From: Athripsodes cinereus | Lineage: Eukaryota > Arthropoda > Insecta > Trichoptera > Leptoceridae | DNA: 64,000 nucleotides | Direction: 5' to 3' | NCBI GenBank assembly: GCA_947579605.1 | Contig: OX388314.1 | Span: 15,559,982 to 15,623,981 of the forward strand | Part shown: positions 45,901 through 58,104 of the stretch, piece by piece | How the letters are laid out: the number at the start of each line of letters is the position of its first letter | How positions within the stretch are numbered: position 1 is the stretch's first letter | Position numbers and translations under genes: made by a program | The notes under the pieces: model-generated | Told to the model about the DNA's origin: nothing | What the model saw: the letters and a program-made list of their open reading frames with translations, nothing else | Databases searched by the model: none

Positions 45901-46496
45901 ACAAACCTTTCTTATTTTTTATTTATTTTAAGAATGTGTAACTTCTACCCGCATCGTAGTATAAAAATTGCATTGTAAATGAATAGACAAATATTGAATA
46001 ATTGAAGTGTTTGTAAAATGATATGAAATGTAGGTATGTATAAGCTCGTAACAAACAAAAATAATAATAACATATCTATCAATACCAATGCAATGTTTTA
46101 TAATATCAACTCTCATGAGTCAAAACGATCATGAGTGATGAGTGCTGACCTCAGTATGGTAACGCATACATCCTCATTCGTATGTTATGTTATTATTATT
46201 ATTTCTTATACAAATATTTATTCTACTCGCTGACTACCACATTTAACACTCATCAATTTAAAGTGTTATTCTTCTCATTTCACCAATTGGACACATCAAT
46301 TTTTGACACATTAGAGTGGCCGATGTAATTAGAAAAATCAGATACCTAACTCAAGATAGGTAATCTAACATTGATACTTAACCCCTTAACGTATACAGTT
46401 CATACTTTTTGTTTTAATACACTACCGTACATTTCTTAAAACGCAATATCCTTTACAAATTAAACAGCTAGTACGTTGGAATAAACAGGACACCTT

Positions 46497-46910
46497 TTTT
46501 GTGTCTATGAATTAATCATTAAGCTTGTTTTTCAGTAAATTGTTTAGGATCTCTTCTTTACGCAATAATATCCCAGTGCTGTCGTCAAACATTACAGTAT
46601 ATTGGTACTAAATTATCTCAGTCGGCCGGTGTGGCGCGGAGGTAATGGTCTTGCCTTTGAGTCACGAGGTCCCGGGTTCGATTCCCGGCCAGGGCAAAGT
46701 GAAGAATGACCTTTTTCAAATTGTCGTGGGTCTGGGTGTTACATGTATATGTGTGTATTGCATTGTATATGTGTGTATCGTCGCGTTAGTACCCATAATA
46801 CAAGATTCATCTTAGTTTGGGACTAGCTTGATCTGTGTGAATTGTCTATGTGTGTTATGTTATGTTATGTTATTTATGCTTCCTTTTTCAGGATCATTTT
46901 GTGTCTATGA
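46497..46910 (+). mobile_element. SINE-B inside 14-bp direct repeats
   Basis: A tRNA-like head at 46619-46692 has GGCCGGTGTGGCGCGGAGGT as the box-A region and an exact box B GGGTTCGATTCCC, closing in GGCCAGGGC. A body (GTCGTGGGTCTGGGTGTTAC, CGCGTTAGTACCCATAATAC, AGTTTGGGACTAGCTTGATC) and a TTATG/TGTTA repeat tail (46855-46875) follow. It resembles tRNA-derived SINEs of insects. TTTTGTGTCTATGA occurs at 46497-46510 and 46897-46910, but the first repeat lies about 110 bases before the head. The inserted unit may therefore be larger than the SINE itself. Confidence 0.75.
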
Positions 46911-48384
46911 TTTTTTTTTGAAAATGGAATAACGAATGCATTTAAAACACATTATATTTCTATTGAAACTCAATGTCGATTTTTCTTTTTACACGACATT
47001 GATGATAATTATATAGTAGGTATATCAAATGAAATTTTTCAGTAAAAGTAGTCTTATAATATACCTTGTTGCAGCTAAATAGCATTAAAAATATTTTTGT
47101 AGAAAATGATTTAAAATGTAACCAGGTATTATTTTTAACCTTCTGATTACTCATTGTTTGATTTGGTACATTAAGTTCATGAAGACACACATAGATAATG
47201 ATTTTATTTTTCGGTTACTATTTGTTCAATACACTGTACTGATGGCTACTTCTAGTGGAAATAAAAAACGCATCCGTTCTAGGGAATTTACTCGGAGTTA
47301 TTACTATCAGAACACAATTATCTTATTTGAAGTTGTAGTACTCCAACTCTAATTTCATGGCATTTTTTTAGTTGTTGTCATCACGCGAAGTGTATCTAGA
47401 CGCAATAATAATATAATATTTTTATAACCTTTGGTCTCATTTTTTAATGTGACCATTATTATAAATTTAGAAAAACATTTGCAATATTTATAGTTAATAT
47501 ATGCTACAAATGGCTGCTATAAACAAAAATTGTTACTTGTTTTGTCATTTTCATCACTTTTTTTATTGAACTATTTCTAATTGTCATTTTTATAAAATTA
47601 AAAATAATTGACCTCATGAAAATTCTCATTTTTCATTACTTTTCACTGAATCTGTTCATACATATTGTTTGAAAAATATTAAATCTTGATCGAGCAAAAA
47701 TATCATTGCATCTACTCAATAAGTTAATAAATTTAATGAAAATAAATTAGTTCCTTTCCATAGTTATGTTATTGATTATTGCTCTGAAGAATGTTTAGAT
47801 GTAATTTGCTTCAAAGCTACTTGCTATAATATTAAAATACCAATAATAAAATAATGTTCAAACGTTCTTTAAAAGCTCACGAAGATTTTCACGCATCACT
47901 TTTTACGATAAACTGACTCGTTTAATTACACCATGGTTTAATTATTCATCAAATTCCATTTTCTGTCCATGAAATTAATTACTATGTACAACTGATGTAA
48001 ATGTTTTAAAATCATCATTTTATCCATTTCTCTATATATGTTATATGCAATACACGAGTTTTACAAAGATACATTACAGGGTCGGTAAAAGTATTCAGTT
48101 GTAAATAAATTTAAGTTAACTAACCCACAAAAATATACTCGTAGAAGATTCATTAACAACATAACTAAAACGTGGTAAAGAAATGCGTGTAAACGTTCAA
48201 CAGATATTCTAATGATTAGATGCGGTAATATTTTATAACCACAGAGCACTTTATAATATAAAAAAGTCAATCTGACGTTTTGTTCCTAATTAGTATTGCA
48301 CTGTAGTGTTAGAAAACGTAGAATGAATCTTGCTCCCTGAATTCACCGTAGTGAAAAAGAAGTGAAAGTGAAATACTAAAATGA
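46911..48384. other. No gene seen
   Basis: AT-rich, unrecognised. Confidence 0.45.
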
Positions 48385-48476
48385 AACATCCCTTATAAGA
48401 CATTTAACACTTTCAATAAAGCGAATAGGTTTAGCAACCTCCTGAATATCCTACTTTTTATTAGCATACGAAGACG
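48385..48476 (+). mobile_element. Family C fragment
   Basis: AAGACATTTAACACTTTCAA, GGTTTAGCAACCTCCTGAAT, TTATTAGCATACGAAGACGA follow the central family C order. It is cut by the T run of the adjoining SINE-A. Confidence 0.5.
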
Positions 48477-48478
48477 AT

Positions 48479-48587
48479 ATTTTTTTTTTTTTTAAAAGAT
48501 ATATCTGGGTTTTGTTATAAACCCAAATACAACCTTATACACCTTTCACACTAAGCTAAAAGCTTGTGCCGTGAAAGGGAAGTTTGT
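48479..48587 (-). mobile_element. SINE-A, 5'-truncated copy
   Basis: The minus-strand A tail is a T13 run at 48481-48493. The body up to GAAAGGGAAGTTTG is intact on the plus strand, but the tRNA head is absent. Truncation at the 5' side is expected for target-primed reverse transcription. Confidence 0.75.
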
Positions 48588-49333
48588 CTTGTTTATTACA
48601 ATAACTCCTTGTGAGACTTTCCGTCAATGTAGATCCTTAGTTAGTGTAGTGATGTGGCAGCGGTTGTTCTCTTTGTAAATGGTCCTGGTGGCAACATTAA
48701 CAAGCATCTGAAGTTAATTGAGAAGGGCTATGATATGAATAAATGACAAAATTTTACTATGCTTTCACCACGTGTCTTAGTTGAGATACTGCAAATGTAT
48801 CACACTGAGTAAAGCACGTTAATAATTATACAAAAAAAATATATTGGCATACGTATATTAACTATATATGAGCACAATTAATATGCATCTAAGAATCACA
48901 ATCATCTCAAAGTCATCAAAAGACACGTTTCAGATGAGATCATCACAATAATACATTTGTTAGGTAAGTATATCTATGTGTGCAAGTAGTATCATAAAAG
49001 TGAATAATTGCATGCTCATCATTTTATAGTATGATTCTTTTATTACCAATACAGTAAATAACACGATGCATTAGATGTAGTGTAGATACAACTGTATGCA
49101 AATTAGAATCCCGTGCAATTAAATCAGGTTATTAGTATTATAAAATGTGATTCTATAAATTCGACATGAAGGTTACCACCATCTATAGAATTAGTTTTTC
49201 ATTATTTTTTGCCGACCTACGTATCCAGAGATGTAAAGCTTATCTATGTATGATTTTCCCTTTTGTATTTAATTATTATAACTCACAGTATCGACGTTTA
49301 GGTAAAAATATTATTAACTTCAGTTTTAATGCT
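48588..49333. other. No gene seen
   Basis: AT-rich, unrecognised. Confidence 0.45.
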
Positions 49334-49500
49334 TTTTTCAAATATATCTGGGTTTTGTTTCAAACCCAAATACAACCTTATACACCTTTCACAGTAAGCT
49401 AAAAGCTTGTGTCGTGAAAGGGGAGTTTGCCGGCACCTGGGATCGAACCACGGACCCTTGTTCACGGGGCTGAGACTCTACCTCTAGGCTACCAACGAAC
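49334..49500 (-). mobile_element. SINE-A, full-length antisense copy
   Basis: The minus strand shows the head from GTTCGTTGGTAGCCTAGAGG, box B GGTTCGATCCC intact, the CACAAGCTTTTAGCTTACTG body and the TGGGTTT..AAACCCAG arm. Conservation of box B suggests a younger copy than that at 4.4 kb. Confidence 0.8.
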
Positions 49501-50389
49501 TTATTTTTGATGATACTATTTGACGCGTTAAATATTTATTACTAAATCCTACAAGAAAGAGATAAGAGTCGTGAATTAAATAGTAAATTTTACTTCATAG
49601 TTCAGCATGCCTTGTTTCCATATTTTCATGTTTCTTTTTCCACGCGATTCCGACTTATTATTAATTTATGCTATTTTCAATTAAAAGGTTAAAAGACAAG
49701 CAATTCGCAAGGAAATACGACGTTTTCTTATCGAAGTTTCCTTTTTTATGACACATCAGTAAAATATAATAGAACATTTGTAGGTATTTTGATTTATTTT
49801 TTACGCTATTACCTTATCATTATCTGGCGCCATTTTAAGAGTTATATTGATTAATATTAATTACATTCTATTCCATACTTATAACCAATATCTATCACCA
49901 TTCCATATAGGTATACGCACCCTGTAGGCGTTTAAATAGACTTATACATAACATTATTAGGGACCTCAATATTATACTTATTGTTACCTCAGAGAACAGA
50001 CTGTATTATTGCCTAATGTGTCGGTGAGATGATCTTATTGAACTAATGATTAATGTATTCAGATCAAAAGAATAAAACTTGTGGTAAACACAACGCAACA
50101 CCTTCACAAAGTTTTAGAGCAGGTTTTATTTTTTTTTGTAATAATACTATGATGATCCAGTTGAATCATTTTTATTTGATTATATACTCACCTTTAAAAA
50201 TAGCACTTTGATAATATGTAGTATAAATGAAATCATGCCTAAGAATTTTTTATACTAAATTGTTCTATGAATTCAATGAAACATGGCAACAAATAGGTTT
50301 TAGTAAGAAAATATATAACATATTATATCTAACCACTTAAAGCTTATGAAGATTAAGTACTTACATATACTTAATTAAGTACTTACTCT
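49501..50389. other. No gene seen
   Basis: AT-rich, unrecognised. Confidence 0.45.
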
Positions 50390-50517
50390 CTCTCTTGTTG
50401 TATTCTTGTTTTATATAATGTATAAACACTGTAATTGGCCTTATTTTTTTTGTTATTATGATTTTTATTACATATTATGTGCTGTTGTGTTAATAAAGAA
50501 AAATAAAATAAAAATAT
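50390..50517 (+). mobile_element. LINE 3' end, family H (short copy)
   Basis: CTCTCTCTTGTTGTATTCTT, CACTGTAATTGGCCTTATTT, ATTATGTGCTGTTGTGTTAA and an A-rich AATAAAATAAAA tail match the end of the 6.6 kb copy, with a shortened CT run. Confidence 0.6.
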
Positions 50518-50571
50518 ATGAGTAATATAATTTAGAAGTTTTCATTCATAATAACATTCCTATAAGATATA

Positions 50572-50714
50572 TTACATCTTCAATTTAGCGATGACGTATG
50601 CCTCCTATTCTTAATGTCCAAACTTTAATAAGCACGGAAGAGAAAATCTGCATATTAATAACATGCAATTTGTCTTGTGGCTACCTCACTTGTGAGATAA
50701 TGTCATAATAGTAT
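50572..50714 (+). mobile_element. Family C fragment, 3' two thirds
   Basis: ACATCTTCAATTTAGCGATG, GCCTCCTATTCTTAATGTCC, GTGGCTACCTCACTTGTGAG and ATGTCATAATAGTATAG appear in order. Many changes mark an old copy. Confidence 0.55.
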
Positions 50715-52915
50715 AGAAAGAGAATTTTTTCTTCGAGAATAAGAGAATTATCATCGTTTAGTCAAAAACATTGCAAAAGCTTCTATATAAGATAATGTTA
50801 TGATGTATTTATCTCGATCGTTTCGCCCACAATATACTTACACATTGTTCAAAGAACTTTTATGTTACATGTCTTTAACAAAACAATAAAATCAGGAAAC
50901 GTGGTATTATAGTAATGCTCGTATTATCATGCATATTTAAAATAAAATAAACTATATTTCAATTTCACATTAATTTATGTAATTTGTTATACTAAATATT
51001 CATTTACAAAACAAATATTGTAAATAAACATTTAAATTATAATATCTGTATCTTATTCGACACATAATAAAATATGCAGATTTATAATCATATATTACAT
51101 TGTCTTTCTTTTAATTTACATACACATAATGGTATTAGCTTTGTATATAAATAGTAACATTCAAATATCCACTTATTATGTTTAATCTTGTTTTACAAAT
51201 AGATTGTGATATCATATGGTGTCATGATTCTAAATTGCAAAAATAATTTAGGCTGCGCCTTTATTTTAAGGCAGGTACCGATTTCAGTTCCATTCTTGGC
51301 CATACAAAGAGATTAATAATATTCCAATATAAAATCGTTGGTTGTTATAGTTCTCTACTAAGTATGTTTAAATTATTAGTAATATGACCCTTCGTAGAAC
51401 AATCAGTTTATCAGAATTCGGTATTAATAATTCAAGAGAGGCAATATGATAGATATATACACATATCTACCTAGTACTGTCGGGAACCTATTGGGTCTTG
51501 GTACTTCTTCTAGATTCCAGTCAATTGCCCTACAAGAACCTCTGATTTCGTAGCTAAAATACACCATATATATATATGGACAATTTGTAAAGCGCCGTTT
51601 ACTCATAACATGACCTCAAGGGCGCCGTTTATCGTATCCATCACCCGACTTGTGTTTATACGTCTTTCTCGCAAAGTCGTCTACAGTCAAACAACTACAT
51701 AACGATAAAATGTGTTTTGACTAAGGCTGCTGATCACTCCCAACCAAGTCTTAGTGCATATAAAATACGACAAAATACCTACTAAATTATTTTATAAAAA
51801 AAAACGATTCAAATTATTCCGTTTAAAACCTTTCAAAACATTCAGAAACCGACATAATATTTTTTCAGCCATCGAAAAATCCTGCAAAGAATCGTTCACC
51901 ATAGTTTTTTCTAAAATTTTCATCGCGATATTTCACAATAATTCTTTTTATTTGATAACATATATTTCATCATTGAAGTAATGATAGTTTGAGGATGATA
52001 TTTATTATTATAAACATACATTGAATATGATTTCACAATTATGTAGATATAAATTTACCATCAATAAAACCAGCATCAATAACTCAGCTGTTCACAGTAT
52101 ATAAATGTAGGTACCTACCTTATATGGAATAAAATGTTAATTTGATTCGCTGTAATTACGTATCTATTGATAAATAATAATATTAATAATATATTGAGCT
52201 AGTTAAAATCACATTATTCTATCATTGAAAATAATACAAACCATGTAACAGGTACCAACACAAACGTGAAGGTATAGGTATGTATTATAACACTGTACTA
52301 TTTATTCAAAACATAATAAGAAAAAGGTTATTTAGCCAAAAGGCATGAAATTGATAATTTATGAGGCATCACGTGTTAATTTTTATCCATCCAATTAGAA
52401 ATGTATCGTTTGGCCAACATGTATGTATGAATATTCATGGCTAATGAATTAAACTAATGAGGAAAATAATAATTATTATCTTATTGATATGATTTCAAAA
52501 GATTTATTACCTTCTTATATAGATGCAGGTTATATTATTCATGTTATATTTGTTTTTGAAGTACTGTTCTTATTTTATATATATATTCCATTTCACAAAC
52601 CAGAATGAAGAAAGAAGAATAGGTTTTTATTAACATGAATCAGTACCACATTTCAAAATACATTCTAATAAATTTATTACTTATATTACAAATAAATAAT
52701 AATAACAATATCTATTTTATATAAAGTTTTAATTAATCATACCTATTAATAAATCGGGCGTTCTTTTAACATTCTTCTTCATGAGTAAATATATTAAAAA
52801 TGTTCCATATCAGAATGTTTTTCAGCCAATTGTATAAAATTATTTCATGACTGTGGTAATACCCTGATTGTATAACTATAAAATTTGCTGAAACGAAAAT
52901 TCACTCTCTTCTTCC
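50715..52915. other. No gene; two GCGCCGTTT words near 51600
   Basis: About 2.2 kb of AT-rich DNA. GCGCCGTTTA occurs at 51591 and 51631 in a slightly GC-richer stretch. The Lys/Phe/Ile-rich frame at 51754-51981 looks like chance sequence. Confidence 0.45.
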
Positions 52916-53150
52916 AAACTCAGTGTGAGAAAGTCCGAGAACTAGATGGCTTGATCATGTGGATAAATTTCTCAAAGGCGGACGCGTGTTGTGTATAAGA
53001 AATTGGCCTGCGTATATGAGAAATTGTATGAAAGAGAGAGCGAGAAAAGTATGAATGGATAGAGCTGTGTGGTGTTAATCTTCTCTCTCTACCCCACATA
53101 AGATACGGCGCGGCGTGAAGGTATAGTAAGGTATATATGTAGTATAGTAA
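52916..53150 (+). mobile_element. RTE-type LINE, old 5'-truncated copy
   Basis: The translation is decayed: RKSPRTRWLDHVDKFLKGGR, then VLCIRNWPAYMRNCM and a stop within MDRAVW. It aligns with RGRPR.TWLDHV.QILKDGRV, NRRACMRN.M and DR.VWRS of the 11.5 and 23.7 kb copies. The 3' end CTCTACCCCACATAAGATAC, GGCGTGAAGGTATAGTA retains the segment shared with family C. Confidence 0.7.
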
Positions 53151-53359
53151 AAATTGTGAAAGTATTCACAAAATATTTTAGTGAGTATTTGTGAACTAAG
53201 CATTGGAAAATATATTCCGTATTATTTTCATTTGATTTTTGTTACTTAATTACTTTATTATTGCGCTTTAAATAATACATTTAGAGCTTTTGTGCATTAA
53301 TATTACTAGTAAAATAGTATTCGTATACTTTGTGATAAGAAGGTTGTTTATATAAAGTA

Positions 53360-53504
53360 AGCAAGTTTACTATGTCTTGATTTTATATTGGCACGAAGAG
53401 GACAGTTTGCATGTTTCTTACATGCAGCTGGTCTGCTGGCTACCCCACTTGTGGGATATGCCGTGATGGTATAGTAGTAGTAGTAGTAGTAGCAAGTTTA
53501 CTAT
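53360..53504 (+). mobile_element. Family C retroposon, 5'-truncated, perfect 14-bp target duplication
   Basis: Insert 53374-53490 between AGCAAGTTTACTAT repeats (53360-53373, 53491-53504). It carries TTGGCACGAAGAGGACAGTT, TTACATGCAGCTGGTCTGCT, GGCTACCCCACTTGTGGGAT, ATGCCGTGATGGTATAG and seven TAG units. Perfect duplication, 5' truncation and a repeat tail show directly that family C spreads as a retroposon. Confidence 0.9.
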
Positions 53505-53987
53505 AATAAATTGCTAAATACAATTAATATTATAATGCAAAGCAGAAAGGAACAATTTTCACACTTTTCAGTGTGAAATAGGAAAGCGTACATTTCGCAT
53601 TTATAATAAATTCAACAAATAACTAATACACAATGAAGGCAATATATCAAATCATTTATCTAGGTACATTATTTATTGCAATGCGGTGGTACTGTGTATA
53701 TTAATTTTAATTAGCCAATATATTTTCTCATATATACTTAATGTTAAGAAATATTACATAGTACAAAAATGAAAAGTTTTCATTCTTTGTTTTATACGAC
53801 AAGATGGTCCCCTTGGTGAAATAATCCTTTGATACTGTATATATCCTATCTTAATTTTCTGTCAAAAGATCTTAGGCTCAAACTAATACCTATCGACGTA
53901 TTCTGTTTAAACGAGCCAAGCATTTTCCATTATTTACTTTTCACGTCATTAATTATTAATAACGTACATATAGATTAGAATAATATA
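53505..53987. other. No gene seen
   Basis: AT-rich, unrecognised. Confidence 0.45.
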
Positions 53988-54209
53988 CCATACATGAATC
54001 ATCATCATCATCATCATCGCCCTCAACGCTCCTCTCGGGAGCACAGGGCAGAAACCAGCCTCCTCCATTCAGAGCGTCTCTGTGCCAATGGCGTCACCTC
54101 TTCCCACGACATTCCTTGCGCTCTGATATCGTTGTCATAGGAACGGTGTATTGTGAAAGAGGGACGCCCGGGCCTACGGAACCCCTGCGGACGGAACCCA
54201 TACATGAAT
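53988..54209 (-). mobile_element. Family D element with perfect 12-bp target duplication
   Basis: Insert 54000-54197 between CCATACATGAAT repeats (53988-53999, 54198-54209). The tail is a CAT run at the left (54000-54018), a GAT repeat on the minus strand. One minus-strand frame covers it to a stop at 54023 and reads FRRPGRPSFTIHRSYDNDIR, WEEVTPLAQRRSEWRRLVSA, LCSREER. W.E...LAQ.R..WR.LV.ALC is the C-terminal end of an RTE-like LINE protein. The open frame and perfect duplication suggest a recent insertion. Confidence 0.85.
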
Positions 54210-54324
54210 AACAAAATAGTAATTTATGTGCTTAAATAGCTCTTTGTATCTTTATATTTATTGCGTCGAATCTCTGGTCCGTAGAGTTCCACTTTTTTGA
54301 AAGCTTTCATGTGCCTCGGAATGA

Positions 54325-54395
54325 CGACTCGAATGTTTATTAAACATTTATTATTCTGGCTATTCCACTTATAGGAGGTGTCGCGAGGGTATGGA
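54325..54395 (+). mobile_element. Family C fragment (tail)
   Basis: TTCTGGCTATTCCACTTATA, GGAGGTGTCGCGAGGGTATG resembles the 3' block of family C with a changed tail. Confidence 0.4.
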
Positions 54396-54449
54396 TATAC
54401 CTACCTATAATTTTTTCAATGGTGCAATAGAAAAACCTTCGTTACACAG

Positions 54450-54612
54450 AAGAGTTACGTTACACGGGTTAGTTGGAAGACATCGCATTTTAGCGATAAA
54501 CTCGCCCTCTGTACATTGAATTTATAATTGTTATTTTTATGCCACTATTTCATTATGTAATATTGTAACCAATGTACAGTGAAGAATAAAATAAATAAAT
54601 AAATAAGAGTTA
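54450..54612 (+). mobile_element. LINE 3' end, family G, with 8-bp direct repeats
   Basis: Insert about 54458-54604. TTAGTTGGAAGACATCGCAT, TAGCGATAAACTCGCCCTCT, GTACATTGAATTTATAATTG and an AATAAAATAAATAAATAAAT tail. AAGAGTTA at 54450-54457 and 54605-54612 may be the target duplication. It is all non-coding 3' sequence. Confidence 0.65.
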
Positions 54613-55456
54613 AATAATTGTAGTACATAATTTTTATCTTTATTTATCAATAATGACTATTCTAAGTAGGTGCATAAAGTTAGTAGATATATTTTAATTT
54701 ATAATAAGCAAACAGATTCGATTAGCAAGCACACAATATATTATCTATATCAAAATAGAAGCAGAAGAAATATTTCTCAGTGCGCTGACATTTCAATTAC
54801 AAATCCTCTTGATTTGTGAATATGTCATTTAGTTAAGTTATCACAACCCATAGTAAGTAGGTATGTGGAATGGTTAATGATTACAAAATGTAGCTAGCGA
54901 ACGTAATTCATATATCATTCTGTGATTGAACATTTTAATAATGAACACTTGATATAGTATTACTTGGACATGCTAATTGATTCATTCAAATCAATATATT
55001 TAACTCAGTTGTATCATTTACAATATTATAAATAATGTAAGAATATCTTCCTTATCGAATACACATGGCAGTGTAATTAATTTGTAAAACTCTATATATT
55101 CTGTATCCACAGAGATGTTCTTTATTTTGTATAATAGTAAGCGCAACTTTCAACACACATCATTATAAATAAAATAAAACTAATACGAGTACGTATTCTA
55201 CATTGCTTTTTGCAATTACATATTCAAGATTTTTTGATGAATGGTTGGTACTTAAAATAAATTTTGTGGCTCAATACCCATATTGGCCACATCTTTCACA
55301 TGCAACTTTTTTCTTCACTATCTTATCAGTTTTTGCAACAAAAAAATAGTATAAATACCTTTAGTCTTAGGTTTTTCGCTAAGAATTATTATATTGTGAT
55401 GTAGTGTAGATACAAAATTTTATGAATTATTTTTCCAAATGTTGAGTTGATTCATG
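54613..55456. other. No gene seen
   Basis: AT-rich, unrecognised. Confidence 0.45.
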
Positions 55457-55626
55457 AGTTCGTCGGTTACCTAGAGGTAGAGTCCTGGTCTTACCATAAG
55501 AGGTGCGCGGTTCGATCCCAAGTGCCAGCAAACTCCTTTTTCACGACACAAACTTTTAGCTTACTACGAAAGATGTATAAGGTTGTATCTGGGTCAGTAA
55601 CAAAAACCCAGTAGTATCTTTTAAGA
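55457..55626 (+). mobile_element. SINE-A, sense copy
   Basis: Head GTTCGTCGGTTACCTAGAGG, box B GGTTCGATCCC intact, body ACACAAACTTTTAGCTTACT and a GGGTCAGTAACAAAAACCCA arm, with a short A-poor tail. It has several more substitutions than the 26.6 kb copy. Confidence 0.75.
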
Positions 55627-56177
55627 AAGTTTCATATATCACGTGCTTTTTATCAAAACCCTATGAATGACTTATAACATAATATGTTATGATTTACTAC
55701 ATATTAATACAACTGTTCAGAATTAACAGAATTCATTAGGTAGATACGATTATTACCCGATAATAATAATTATAATAGTTTATTAGGTACTCGTTTCTTA
55801 ATCTTAGTACACGAATTGATCACAAGTATTATAATAACGATACCTATGTATAATAATTACATTCACAATCTAATCATTGGATACTAAATAAATAAATAAA
55901 TTTAAAACAGTGTTACACAATCTTCACACAAATTTTGTTGTTATTCTTATTACATAATAATGTAATTAGGCTTGATAATAAATAATAAAGCCTTGAAATC
56001 ATCGACGAATATATCACAGATTAAAATTCTAACAGTCATCGTTACAGCCAATATTGATAGAGAACATGTTATAATATTAAATTATATCTTTAGTATACCT
56101 ACGTTTTTATGTACATAAGTAAGTTTTAGTAACATTTGCGGATTTGATTTGATCATTCATATACAATACCTCTGCAC
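55627..56177. other. No gene seen
   Basis: AT-rich, unrecognised. Confidence 0.45.
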
Positions 56178-56330
56178 CATTTCGGCATATCCCACATGTA
56201 GGACAGTCAGCAGATTAATCGAAAATAATAAACATGCAAATTGTCCTCTCCATACAAATAAAAAATACATTCAAGATGGGTAGCATACTTCATCACTGAT
56301 TTGTAGATATCAATTGCCTTTTACGTGAGG
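56178..56330 (-). mobile_element. Family C retroposon, central and 3' part
   Basis: Antisense CGGCATATCCCACATGTAGG, CATGCAAATTGTCCTCTCCA, TTCAAGATGGGTAGCATACT and CAATTGCCTTTTACG. It lacks the 5' end. Confidence 0.6.
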
Positions 56331-56380
56331 TTGAATTCTTATGAAATGTTTTAAAGTTTCAATTAAGCTATTTTATCCAG

Positions 56381-56507
56381 TAGACAAACCACACTTGGCG
56401 ATCGACTACAAATGAACTTTTCGACAATAACAGCAACAATAACACATAATTATAGGTAGATTGTCGAAAAGTTCGTCAGAAGTCGATCGCCAAGTGCGGT
56501 TTGTCTA
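56381..56507. mobile_element. Foldback element, TA-flanked, ~47-bp arms
   Basis: Element 56383-56505 between TA dinucleotides. The arms begin GACAAACCACACTTGGCGAT (left) and, reverse-complemented, GACAAACCGCACTTGGCGAT (right). Both continue through CGACT...GAACTTTTCGACAAT with a few mismatches, leaving a loop of about 28 bases. TA flanks and inverted ends suggest a MITE moved by a Tc1/mariner-type enzyme. It is non-coding and its transcript would be a single hairpin. Confidence 0.75.
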
Positions 56508-56759
56508 AGGGGTCATCATAGTAAATAACGCGTTTAAATAATATTGTAAACACACCAGCAACTTGAATTCATATTATCTCACTTGCTCTCTCTGGTTTCC
56601 AGTAGAATTCTGATCGGTTGAAGCAAAGCTCTTCATATCGTCATGCCATTCTAGTACACCTAATTGAATTAATTTGACCAAAATAAATTTTAAAAAAATC
56701 TGTTTTAAATATTTACTAATTTTTTTATTGTTTAACCGGTTTTGGGTGCAGATGACAAA

Positions 56760-57064
56760 ACCAATCAGAAACCTCGATTGGAGAACCATGTCTACACAAT
56801 GCAACATTGTGTAGAATCTAATCGGAAGAAGTGAGAGAGCTTCTAAGGTTTGCATAAAGCGTCTCTCGATTGGTGGACCTTACATCGTGACAGTGAGAAT
56901 GGTGGAATTGGTGAACGTTGCCCATGGACACCGAAAGTGATCACTAAAACCAGCCTTGAGCCAATTCGTAAGCGTTGGGACACCTTTCTCACTTCTTCCG
57001 ATTAGATTCTACACAATGTTGCATTGTGTAGACATGGTTCTCCAATCGAGGTTTCTGATTGGTA
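56760..57064. mobile_element. Foldback element with 80-bp arms containing a nested palindrome
   Basis: The arms 56760-56839 and 56985-57064 are reverse complements with one mismatch in 80, starting ACCAATCAGAAACCTCGATT. Each arm contains its own small palindrome, CTACACAATG/CATTGTGTAG around three bases. The middle ~145 bases are unique. The frame at 56574-56855 crosses this arm and is an artefact of it. A/T runs adjoin both ends, so a target duplication (AAA) cannot be proven. It is a long-inverted-repeat MITE of unknown superfamily. Confidence 0.8.

Positions 57065-58104
<1,040 letters not shown>

Noticed and set aside
45928..46116. 62-residue minus-strand frame
   Set aside because: Composition is typical of random AT-rich DNA, and it is not linked to the LINE-like stretch.
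46619..46692. A genuine tRNA gene
   Set aside because: It is the head of SINE-B, with body and repeat tail attached. The acceptor stem is not paired as in a functional tRNA.
56574..56855. 93-residue minus-strand frame
   Set aside because: Its first half is the arm of the foldback element at 56760. There is no independent coding evidence.
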